A DNA stretch of 48,925 nucleotides from positions 1 to 48,925 of the forward strand of contig CAUGNZ010000014.1 in NCBI GenBank assembly GCA_959601045.1. Direction: 5' to 3'. Made by a program: the position numbers and the translations under genes. Under the pieces are notes generated by a model, which saw only the letters and a program-made list of their open reading frames with translations, was not told the DNA's origin and made no database searches. The stretch comes from an uncultured Collinsella sp. Lineage in GTDB: Bacteria; Actinomycetota; Coriobacteriia; Coriobacteriales; Coriobacteriaceae. Positions 26,528-34,677 of this stretch are shown here, piece after piece (position 1 is the first letter of the stretch; the number at the start of each line of letters is the position of its first letter).

Positions 26528-27745
26528 TTACAGCTTGTAGACGTTCTCTCCGTCGCCGCAGACGTTGCGCGGGTCGATGATGACGCGGTCGCCGAAGATG
26601 CCGGGGTTGTCCTTGACCTGAGAGTGGCCGACCATCACGATCACCATCTCCAGGCCGTCCAGGAACTCCTCCATTGAATGGACCTGGCCGGGAACCTCGT
26701 CGCGCTCGACCCAAGGGTCGTAGACCTTGACGGAGCCGGCGCAGAGGTGCTCGGACATGGACTCGAGCATCTGCAGCGTCGGGGACTCGCGGACGTCGTC
26801 GACGTTCTCCTTGTAGGTGAGGCCGTAGATGCCGACCTTCGAGGCGTCGGTGATGCCACGATCCGCCATGACCTCGTGGGCCCGGTGCATGACGTACTCG
26901 GGCATGGAGGCGTTGGTCTGAAGGGCGAGGCGGATAAAGTTGGCCGTCTCGGGGTAGTCGCCGACCAGGAACCACGGGTCGACCGGGATGCAGTGGCCGC
27001 CGACGCCCGGGCCGGGGTTGAGGATGTTCACGCGCGGGTGCTTGTTGGCGATGCGAATGACCTCGGCGACGTCCATGCCGCCGATGCGGCAGATCTTGGC
27101 GAGCTCGTTGGAAAAGGCGATGTTCACCGCGCGGAAGGTGTTCTCGACGACCTTGGTCATCTCGGCGGTGCGGATGTCGGTGACGGAGATCTCGCCCTGG
27201 CAGAAGCTGGCGTAGACCTTGGCCACGGCCTCGCCCACCTCGGGGTCGTCGGCGCCGATGGTGCGGTTGTTGTGCAGCAGCTCGTAGACCATGTTGCCCG
27301 GGATGATGCGCTCGGGGGCGTGGACGAGCCTGACGTCCCCGCGGCCGGCCTCTGTGAGCAGCGGGCGCACGAAGCGGTCGATGGTGTTGGGCGAGACGGT
27401 GGACTCGACGACGAGCACGGCGCCCTCGGGCGCGACCTCGAGGACGGTCTTGCAGGCAGCCACGACGTAGCACGGGTCGATCTTCTTGTCTAGCTTGTCG
27501 TAGGGCGTGGGGACCGAGACGATGTAGGTGTCGCAGACCTGGTAGTCGGTGGAGAACTTGATGCCGGACTCCAGGGCGTCGGCGAACAGCTCGTCCAGGC
27601 CCTCCTCCTTGAAGGTGGTCTTGCCGGCGTTGAGCGTGGCGACGAGCTCCTCGTTGTAGTCCGTGCCCACGACCTCCACGCCGTGGGATGCCATCATGAG
27701 GGCGGTGGGCAGGCCGATGTAGCCGAGACCGATAACGTTAACCAT
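26528..27745 (-). CDS. wecC: UDP-N-acetyl-D-mannosamine dehydrogenase
   Basis: 405 residues from ATG 27745 with AGGTGA upstream. The N-terminal NAD site VIGLGYIGLPTALMMASHGVEVVGTD, ESTVSPNT, HAPERIIPGN and the catalytic cysteine motif LNPGPGVGGHCIPVDPWFL identify the UDP-sugar 6-dehydrogenase family. AEMTKVVENTFRAVNIAFSNELAKI and NVDDVRESPTLQ fit the ManNAc branch. It oxidises UDP-ManNAc twice to UDP-ManNAcA using NAD. With wecB it supplies an acidic sugar for the polysaccharide. It is very GC-rich. Confidence 0.94.
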   Translation of the reverse strand: MVNVIGLGYIGLPTALMMASHGVEVVGTDYNEELVATLNAGKTTFKEEGLDELFADALESGIKFSTDYQVCDTYIVSVPTPYDKLDKKIDPCYVVAACKTVLEVAPEGAVLVVESTVSPNTIDRFVRPLLTEAGRGDVRLVHAPERIIPGNMVYELLHNNRTIGADDPEVGEAVAKVYASFCQGEISVTDIRTAEMTKVVENTFRAVNIAFSNELAKICRIGGMDVAEVIRIANKHPRVNILNPGPGVGGHCIPVDPWFLVGDYPETANFIRLALQTNASMPEYVMHRAHEVMADRGITDASKVGIYGLTYKENVDDVRESPTLQMLESMSEHLCAGSVKVYDPWVERDEVPGQVHSMEEFLDGLEMVIVMVGHSQVKDNPGIFGDRVIIDPRNVCGDGENVYKL

Positions 27746-27747
27746 TG

Positions 27748-28500
27748 CTATTCACCTTTCTTAGCGAACTTGCATTTATACGTGAGGGCGACGAATTTTA
27801 GGTTGCCGATGATGTAGCGTTTCCACAGCCTTCCGGGCTCCTGGATGAAGCGGTAGAACCACTCCAGGCCGTGCTCCTGCATCCACGTCGGAGCTCGGTC
27901 GGTTACACCGGCAACAACATCGAAGCTGCCGCCGACGCCCATGACAAAGGGGATTCCGATCTGGTCGATGTACTTGTGGACCCAGTACTCTTTCTTGGGA
28001 GAAGAGAAAGCGACGAACATCATGTCGGCTCCCGAGGCGGCCATATCGGATACGATCTGGGGCTCGTCCGCCTCGGTAAAGTAGCCGTTTCGATACCCTA
28101 CGATCTGGATGCCTGGGTACATGTCCTCGAAAATTGCTTTGACCTTGGTGACCACCTCTTCCTTTGCCCCGAAAAGGTAGATGCGGTAGCCCTTCTCGGA
28201 CGCCAGCCCGACAAGCCTCTGGAACAGGTCGATGCCCGTGACGCGTTCCCCGAGAGGAACCCCCAGCTTTTTCGCCGCCCAGACGATCGAGGCGCCGTCG
28301 GCGTTGATCAGGGGGCATTCGTTGACGATTGACGCGAGCTCGGGATCCCCCTCCATCAGGTTGACCTTGGAGGCGTTGATTACGACATGCTGGGTCGGTA
28401 CGCCCCTCGCGATGATCTTCTCGATTTCATCCACCGTCTCGTCAAGCGAGATGGCGTTTACATACGTATTCAGAATTGGATAACGATTACCGGCAGACAC
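27748..28500 (-). CDS. WecG/TagA/CpsF-family glycosyltransferase
   Basis: 250 residues from GTG 28500, which overlaps the last base of the preceding stop; GGGG lies seven bases upstream. The long open frame upstream of this start is read through the sugar-transferase gene and is not real. Motifs: ILNTYVNAISLDETVDEIEKII, VVINASKVNLMEGDPELASIVNECPLINADGASIVWAAKKLGVPLGERVTGIDL (family signature with the Asp of INADG), and MMFVAFSSPKKEYWVHKYIDQIGIPFVMGVGGSFDVVAG. WecG and TagA add ManNAcA or ManNAc to lipid-linked GlcNAc. With wecB and wecC beside it, ManNAcA transfer as the second assembly step is likely. Confidence 0.92.
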   Translation of the reverse strand: MSAGNRYPILNTYVNAISLDETVDEIEKIIARGVPTQHVVINASKVNLMEGDPELASIVNECPLINADGASIVWAAKKLGVPLGERVTGIDLFQRLVGLASEKGYRIYLFGAKEEVVTKVKAIFEDMYPGIQIVGYRNGYFTEADEPQIVSDMAASGADMMFVAFSSPKKEYWVHKYIDQIGIPFVMGVGGSFDVVAGVTDRAPTWMQEHGLEWFYRFIQEPGRLWKRYIIGNLKFVALTYKCKFAKKGE

Positions 28501-29249
28501 TAGCACGCCCCGCTTCCCGTAATTACCTCGACGACAGTGAGTAGAACGATCTTGAGATCCGTGATGACGCCGCGCCTGGCGATGTACTCCAGGTCGCGCT
28601 GGACCATTCCGTCGAAACCCGTTGAATTGCGGTCGGTCACCTGCCACCAGCCGGTGATGCCGGGCTTGACGGCCAGACGCTGCAGGTCGAATTCTGTGTA
28701 CTCGGCCACCTCGTTGGGCAGCGGCGGGCGTGGGCCCACAACGGACATCTGACCCAGAAACACGTTCAGAAACTGCGGAAACTCGTCGATGGAGTGCTTG
28801 CGGATGAACTTGCCGATCTTGGTGACGCGGGGGTCCTCCTTCATCTTGAACATGGCGCCGGCGATCTCGTTCTGCTCCTTGAGCTCCGCCAGGCGCTCGT
28901 CGGCGTCCTTGTACATGCTTCGGAACTTCCACATGCGGAAGGTAGTCAGACTGCCGTCGGGGCGGGTCTGGCCAACGCGGATTTGGCTGTAGAATGGGCT
29001 GCCGTCGCTCTCCAGGCGGATGAGCGCCGCCAGCACCAAGCTGGGAATCGCGATTACGACGAGCACAGCACCGCTGAACACGATGTCGAACGTGCGCTTT
29101 ATGGCCCGGTAGGCCAGGCGCGAGCGATCCCAGTCCATAATGGATTGCATGGCCTTGTAGCGGCCGGCGCCCTCACGCCGGTCCCTGGCCTGAGCAATCA
29201 GTACCGCCCCCGCGGGCACATTGCTCTCTGTTACTTCTTTAGCAGCCAC
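28500..29249 (-). CDS. Initiating undecaprenyl-phosphate sugar-1-phosphate transferase
   Basis: 249 residues from GTG 29249; a weak AGGGA lies twelve bases upstream, so the start is somewhat uncertain. A soluble N-terminal part is followed by YRAIKRTFDIVFSGAVLVVIAIPSLVLAALIRLESDGSPFYSQIRVGQ (one membrane hairpin), then FRMWKFRSM, KIGKFIRKHSIDEFPQFLNVFLGQMSVVGPRPPLP and GITGWWQVTDRN, the hallmarks of the bacterial sugar transferase (WcaJ/TuaA/CpsE) family. It loads the first sugar phosphate onto undecaprenyl phosphate and thus starts repeat-unit synthesis. Which sugar (GlcNAc, Gal or Glc) cannot be told. Confidence 0.93.
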   Translation of the reverse strand: MAAKEVTESNVPAGAVLIAQARDRREGAGRYKAMQSIMDWDRSRLAYRAIKRTFDIVFSGAVLVVIAIPSLVLAALIRLESDGSPFYSQIRVGQTRPDGSLTTFRMWKFRSMYKDADERLAELKEQNEIAGAMFKMKEDPRVTKIGKFIRKHSIDEFPQFLNVFLGQMSVVGPRPPLPNEVAEYTEFDLQRLAVKPGITGWWQVTDRNSTGFDGMVQRDLEYIARRGVITDLKIVLLTVVEVITGSGAC

Positions 29250-29331
29250 AATAAAACTTACGTCCCTGTCCCCAGGAACCCCCCCATCTATGAATCCAAA
29301 ATGCGAACGAATTGCCGGCGCAACGTCTCCC

Positions 29332-29922
29332 TTACGTTTTGCTGGGCACGTCTAACGGAAGCAGCTCCCTAAATGTGGAGTCACCCTCGCCCACGTCTAC
29401 CAGGCACCAGCGTTTATGACGGTCGATCTTCTTTACACGGGCCTCTTGCCCCACCAAGGGACCCTGCTCTATGTGCAACACGCCGTCTTCTATGCGGGCA
29501 ATGCTGTTACGCACCACGCCGTCATCGTCCAGTACGCTGCGGTACCAGTCTTGTGCATCGTCCGGCATGGGCATGTACGCCCGCTCCCTACTCCCGGCGA
29601 TGCGGCAGCCAAAGCTCAACTGGGCCAGGGCCCTATCGAGCGCTGCGGCATCGTGCGTGGCAACGAAGAAATATTCCTTGTACATAGGTTTGGTTTGGAG
29701 CGACCAGGCGCCATCCCGCTTAAACCAGAACTCCTTTTGCATCACAAAAGCGTCCTGCAACAGGTTGTGCGGGATAATGCAACGGACCTTTTCGCAGGTC
29801 TCGCGTTCTTTTCCATTGGGGGTGTGGACCAGATACCAGCGAACGCGGCCGTGCTGGCTACTGGTGGTGACGCCGTTAAATGCGCCCGGCAGCTGCTCTT
29901 GGCGCCGTGCCGTCTGTTCCAT
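29332..29922 (-). CDS. loaP: LoaP-type NusG-paralogue antiterminator
   Basis: 196 residues from ATG 29922 with AAGGGGG seven bases upstream; an earlier in-frame start at 29955 lacks a ribosome site. The N-terminal NGN domain reads VRWYLVHTPNGKERETCEKVR, then FVMQKEFWFKRDGAWSLQTKPMYKEYFFVAT. The C-terminal KOW-like part contains GPLVGQEARVKKIDRHKRWCLVDV. This is the LoaP/UpxY-like group of NusG paralogues, which promote read-through of long polysaccharide and antibiotic operons. It is the first gene of the cluster, the usual place for such a factor, and probably acts on its own transcript down to 16374. Confidence 0.88.
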   Translation of the reverse strand: MEQTARRQEQLPGAFNGVTTSSQHGRVRWYLVHTPNGKERETCEKVRCIIPHNLLQDAFVMQKEFWFKRDGAWSLQTKPMYKEYFFVATHDAAALDRALAQLSFGCRIAGSRERAYMPMPDDAQDWYRSVLDDDGVVRNSIARIEDGVLHIEQGPLVGQEARVKKIDRHKRWCLVDVGEGDSTFRELLPLDVPSKT

Positions 29923-30013
29923 GTTCTCGCCCCCTTCTCTTGCTTTGCGATGCACGCAAATGCAGGGGCGTTTAGAACAGGCTTCTCGCTCGCAGCTAGG
30001 CGCAGTCGCAAAA

Positions 30014-30135
30014 GTACAGGTTTTTGTATCTTTCGACTAACGGCATTATACGAGCAATTAATCAGCGTTTGCCCAGATTACGCAAAATGCACTGCTAGTA
30101 GGTACATCTCCATACCCCTCTACAAAAACCTGTAC
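30014..30135. repeat. 15-bp perfect inverted repeat flanking the loaP promoter (candidate invertible promoter)
   Basis: GTACAGGTTTTTGTA at 30014-30028 recurs exactly as its reverse complement TACAAAAACCTGTAC at 30121-30135. The 92 bp between them hold the predicted -10 element of the loaP operon. Similarity extends a few bases outward (AAA before each GTACAGG in the respective orientation). The arrangement matches the layout of phase-variable promoters in gut bacteria. No recombinase gene is in the window. A pair of operator sites for one regulator is the main alternative. Confidence 0.65.
30045..30073 (-). promoter_or_regulatory. Candidate promoter of the loaP polysaccharide operon
   Basis: On the minus strand, TATAAT lies at 30050-30045 in ATTGCTCGTATAATGCCG. 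The -35 region is poor (GGCAAA at 17 bp), suggesting activator help or a weak promoter. Transcription would begin near 30038 and give a leader of about 115 nt. The first 35 nt of that leader can fold into a hairpin: AGTCGAAAG pairs with CTTTTGCGACT with a small bulge, and the loop contains TACAAAAACCTGTA. This could be a recognition element for LoaP; that is inference. Confidence 0.5.
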
Positions 30136-30148
30136 CTTTTTGTGCAAC

Positions 30149-30176
30149 AAAAAAAGCCGCTCAACCAGCGGCTTTT
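30149..30176 (-). terminator. Second intrinsic terminator after thrS (works on both strands)
   Basis: AAAAGCCGCT (30152-30161) pairs with AGCGGCTTTT (30167-30176) around a 5-base loop. On the minus strand it is followed by seven T. On the plus strand TTTTCTCATTTT follows, so transcription from the loaP side would also be stopped. Confidence 0.85.
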
Positions 30177-30190
30177 CTCATTTTGGTAAG

Positions 30191-30226
30191 AAAAAAGGCG
30201 ACCGCCCTTTGTGGACGGTCGCCTTT
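30191..30226 (-). terminator. Intrinsic terminator of thrS
   Basis: AAAGGCGACCG (30194-30204) pairs with CGGTCGCCTTT (30216-30226), 11-base loop. On the minus strand six T follow, 23 bp after the thrS stop. Confidence 0.9.
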
Positions 30227-30248
30227 GTTAATTGTTGTGCAGCTTGCC

Positions 30249-32012
<1,764 letters not shown>

Positions 32013-32082
32013 GGGTATGTTTTCTCCTCTCGGATGCCTGGTGCAAGTGCGTGCGATGCGCTCGGCATTTTTGACTTGCATC

Positions 32083-32110
32083 ATTATAGGCAGGTTGCCT
32101 TGGTATACAA
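32083..32110 (-). promoter_or_regulatory. Promoter of thrS
   Basis: On the minus strand, TTGTAT (32110-32105) and TATAAT (32088-32083) are 16 bp apart. Predicted transcription start is near 32076, giving a leader of about 65 nt, too short for a T-box. Confidence 0.65.
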
Positions 32111-32111
32111 G

Positions 32112-32142
32112 CGCCCGCCGCACCTTAATGGCACGGCGGGCG
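32112..32142. terminator. GC-rich hairpin between thrS and the zinc-ribbon gene
   Basis: CGCCCGCCG (32112-32120) pairs with CGGCGGGCG (32134-32142) with a 13-base loop that can extend the stem. It probably ends the minus-strand zinc-ribbon transcript just before the thrS promoter, although the T-run on that strand is poor. Confidence 0.55.
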
Positions 32143-32224
32143 ATTTTCTACGCATGCTTCATCGTGTGGGGGCGGGGTGCGCGTGAGGTGCGCGTGGCTT
32201 GCGGCCGGCCCGGCGATGGATGCG

Positions 32225-32656
32225 TTACTGGATGCGAGTTCGGCAGTAGGGGCAAACCTTCCAGTGCGCATCGAGCGGGCGATGGCAGCTGGGGCAGACG
32301 TTGCGAACCTGGGTATCGCACACCGGGCAGACGACGAAGTCCTTCTCGATGGGCGCGCCGCACTGCGGGCAGGTGCCGTACTGGGCAAGCTGGCGCTCGC
32401 GCAGGGCCATGTCCAGCTCCTGCTCCTCGCGGTCGGACGCGTAGGAGTGCGGGCGCAAGACCAGGTAGGCGATGAGGCCTACAAACGGGATGAGGGCGAT
32501 GATGCCCCATGCCACGTAGGCGCTGGCGCCGCGGCGGCGAGCGTCGATGAACACATAGACGACCGACAGCACATACAAGGCGATGATAAAGCCAACGAAG
32601 GCATAGACGACGCCCATAAGCTGCGGCGACATGAGCTCGGAGATGTACTTGGACAT
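32225..32656 (-). CDS. Membrane protein with two hydrophobic helices and a double zinc ribbon
   Basis: 143 residues from ATG 32656 (MSKYISELMSPQLMGVVYAFVGF), with AAGG about nine bases upstream. Two membrane segments (about residues 14-36 and 48-68, with VAWGIIALIPFVGLIAYLVLRP as in phospholipase-D N-terminal-type helices) are followed by a short charged helix. Two zinc ribbons follow: CPQCGAPIEKDFVVCPVC and CPSCHRPLDAHWKVCPYC. Proteins of this build are common in Gram-positive anaerobes and their role is unknown. The gene stands alone. Confidence 0.75.
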   Translation of the reverse strand: MSKYISELMSPQLMGVVYAFVGFIIALYVLSVVYVFIDARRRGASAYVAWGIIALIPFVGLIAYLVLRPHSYASDREEQELDMALRERQLAQYGTCPQCGAPIEKDFVVCPVCDTQVRNVCPSCHRPLDAHWKVCPYCRTRIQ

Positions 32657-32756
32657 TACGGGTACCTTTCGGGATATTAACAGTCCGGTCAAGTTTACCA
32701 CGGGGTTTGTTTATATGGGACCACGGCTAGGGGCGGGGCCGGCGCGGACACAAACA

Positions 32757-33052
32757 TCTCAATCTGTAACAGGTGGGAGCGGAATCCGGGCCTAGATGTT
32801 ACAGATTGAGACGAACGGAAGGGGCGCCAGACTAACGTCTCAATCTGTAACATCTGGAACCAAAATCCTCGTCTAACTGTTACAGATCGAGTCATTCAAA
32901 ATCCGCCGGAAGGTTTGTCTTAATCTGTAACATCTGGAGCCCAAATCCTCGTCTAACTGTTACAGATCGAGACAAAGGAAACGTCCAGGCCGAATGTCTC
33001 AATCTGTAACAGATACTCGGCAAAAACAGTCCCAGATGTTATAGAACGAGAC
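32757..33052. repeat. Array of four 55-57 bp palindromic units with an 80-bp period
   Basis: Units lie at 32757-32811, 32837-32893, 32917-32973 and 32996-33052. Each has a left arm close to GTCTCAATCTGTAACA, a 25-base centre and a right arm close to TGTTACAGATTGAGAC. Unit 1 arms pair perfectly over 15 bp; units 2-4 have a few mismatches. Start-to-start distance is 79-81 bp. The 22-24 bp between units are unrelated in sequence. Centres of units 2 and 3 are almost identical, and a CAAAATCC-like core recurs. The array lies between the divergent zinc-ribbon and glp genes. No gene is visible in 32657-33221. Confidence 0.92.
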
Positions 33053-33071
33053 AAAACTCTGACACCAGGGG

Positions 33072-33117
33072 CGGCAGACGAGGTTGTCGACGTTACTGAG
33101 TCTCCCCTCGTCTGCCG
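33072..33117. repeat. 12-bp perfect inverted repeat next to the palindrome array
   Basis: CGGCAGACGAGG (33072-33083) and CCTCGTCTGCCG (33106-33117) are exact reverse complements around 22 bases. Its layout resembles one array unit, but the arm sequence is different. Confidence 0.8.
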
Positions 33118-33189
33118 TTGGCGGGTGTTGCGGGGCTGTTCGCCGCATTGCCGCCGCGCTGGGGGTGTGCAGACCGTAGGATAGTCTTA

Positions 33190-33204
33190 TTGACAGCCTG
33201 TCAA
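33190..33204. promoter_or_regulatory. Palindrome containing TTGACA upstream of the glp-like operon
   Basis: TTGACAGCCTGTCAA is a perfect 15-bp palindrome ending 17 bp before the GTG start of the first gene. It may be an operator. The distance is too short for its TTGACA to serve as -35 of an ordinary promoter with a leader. Confidence 0.5.
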
Positions 33205-33221
33205 CTCGTCTGGGAGGCACT

Positions 33222-34676
33222 GTGACGGAAACGTTTGATATCGCGATCGTGGGCGCGGGCATCACGGGGTGCGCCATCGCGCGGCAGCTCGCGCGCTATG
33301 ACCTGTCCATCTGCGTGGTCGAGGCGGCTAACGATATTGCGCTGGGCGCGTCGAAGGCCAACGGCGGCCTAGTGCACGCCGGCTACGATCCGGCGCCGGG
33401 CACAGTTAAGGCGCAGGTCAACGCCCGTGGCTGCGAGTTGTACGGTACGTGGGCGCAGGAGCTGGGCTTCCTGTTCCGACGCACCGGGTCGATGGTGTTG
33501 AGCTTTAACGACGAGGACCGCGCGCATCTGGAAAAGCTGCGCCAGAATGGCCTGGCCAACGGGGTGCCCGAGCTGTCAATCGTCGGACCCGACCGCATCC
33601 ACGAATTAGAGCCGCGCGCCAGTGCCGATGCAACGTGCGCGTTGTGGTGCCCCTCGACTGGGTTTGTCGACCCGTTTGAGGTTGCCATCGCCGCGCTGGA
33701 GAACGCCGTGGCCAACGGGGTAACGTTTATGCGGTCCGCGTCGGTGGAAGCGATTGAAGTCGCGGGCTCGGGCGACGACGCGCGCTTTACGCTGGCAACC
33801 CCCGCTGGCAACGTACGCTGCCGCTACCTGATCAACGCCGCGGGCAACGGCGCCGCCGACATCTCGCATATAGCGGGCGCCGAGGAGTTCCAGATGGTCT
33901 GGCGTCAGGGCAACATCGTGGTGCTGGACAAGGAGCCGCGCACGCTCATGCCGCTCTACCCCGTGCCGACGCCGGTGTCGAAGGGCGTTATCGTGACGGG
34001 CACCGTGCACGGCAACACCGTGATCACCGCGACGGCCGCCGTGCGCGAGCCGGGCGACACGCAGACCTATGCGAGCGATGTGAACGCGCTGCTGAGCGGC
34101 GCGCGCAAGCTGGTGCCCGATCTAGATACGCGCCGCGTGGTGCGCGCATTTGCCGGCGGGCGTCCGGTCATTCAGGGTACGAACGACTTCTTTATTGGGC
34201 AGTCAGCCGTGGTGCCGGGGCTTTTCCAGGCGGCGGGCATTCAGTCGCCGGGTGTGGCAAGCGCACCGGCCATTGCCGAGCGCATGGAGCTTGTGATGCG
34301 TGAGGCGGGCGTGGAACTGCACGAGCGGGCGGACTGGAACCCAATTCGCCGAGCGCCGGACGACTTTGACCGCGCACCGCTGGCGCGCAAGGAGGAGCTG
34401 ATCGAGTCCGATCCCGCGTGGGGACAGATTGTTTGCCGCTGCGAGACGGTGCCCGAGGCCGAGATTGTGGCCGCGATTCGACGCCAACCGGGCGCGGTTT
34501 CGGTCGAGGGCGTCAAGCGCCGCTGTCGTGCCGGCATGGGTCGGTGCCAGAGCGGCTTTTGCCAGAGCCGTGTGGTGACGATTCTTGCCCGCGAGCTGGG
34601 CTGCGACCCCAGCGAGGTATTACTGGAGGACGCCGGCTCCTGGCTGGTCGAGGGGCCTTTGAAGGGGGTGCGCTAG
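33222..34676 (+). CDS. glpA: GlpA-like FAD-dependent glycerol-3-phosphate dehydrogenase with [2Fe-2S] domain
   Basis: 484 residues from GTG 33222 with GGGAGG four bases upstream. The FAD site DIAIVGAGITGCAIARQLARYDLSICVVEAANDIALGASKANGGLVHAGYD is that of the DAO/GlpD fold. After residue 370 a BFD-like domain carries IVCRCETVPEAEIV and RRCRAGMGRCQSGFCQ, four cysteines for a [2Fe-2S] cluster. This is the GlpA layout of the anaerobic dehydrogenase, which oxidises glycerol-3-phosphate to dihydroxyacetone phosphate. Enzymes for related 2-hydroxy acids have the same fold, so the substrate is likely but not proven. It is followed after one base by the second subunit. Confidence 0.86.
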   Translation: MTETFDIAIVGAGITGCAIARQLARYDLSICVVEAANDIALGASKANGGLVHAGYDPAPGTVKAQVNARGCELYGTWAQELGFLFRRTGSMVLSFNDEDRAHLEKLRQNGLANGVPELSIVGPDRIHELEPRASADATCALWCPSTGFVDPFEVAIAALENAVANGVTFMRSASVEAIEVAGSGDDARFTLATPAGNVRCRYLINAAGNGAADISHIAGAEEFQMVWRQGNIVVLDKEPRTLMPLYPVPTPVSKGVIVTGTVHGNTVITATAAVREPGDTQTYASDVNALLSGARKLVPDLDTRRVVRAFAGGRPVIQGTNDFFIGQSAVVPGLFQAAGIQSPGVASAPAIAERMELVMREAGVELHERADWNPIRRAPDDFDRAPLARKEELIESDPAWGQIVCRCETVPEAEIVAAIRRQPGAVSVEGVKRRCRAGMGRCQSGFCQSRVVTILARELGCDPSEVLLEDAGSWLVEGPLKGVR

Positions 34677-34677
34677 G

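Noticed and set aside
25623..27473. Long open frames rich in Arg, His and Pro over wecB and wecC
   Set aside because: They are opposite- or alternate-frame shadows of very GC-rich genes, with no family match and no ribosome sites.
27748..28932. A 394-residue protein ending in the WecG/TagA domain
   Set aside because: The first 144 residues are Arg/His-rich read-through of the sugar-transferase gene in another frame; the ribosome site and family start support GTG 28500.
29279..29285. A run of seven C between loaP and the initiating transferase as a phase-variable tract
   Set aside because: It is outside coding sequence and short, so slippage would have no clear effect.
32757..33052. Reading the palindrome array as a CRISPR
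   Set aside because: The 57-bp units are too long and too variable, the intervals of 22-24 bp are short, the units are long inverted repeats with 25-base centres, and no cas gene is in the window.
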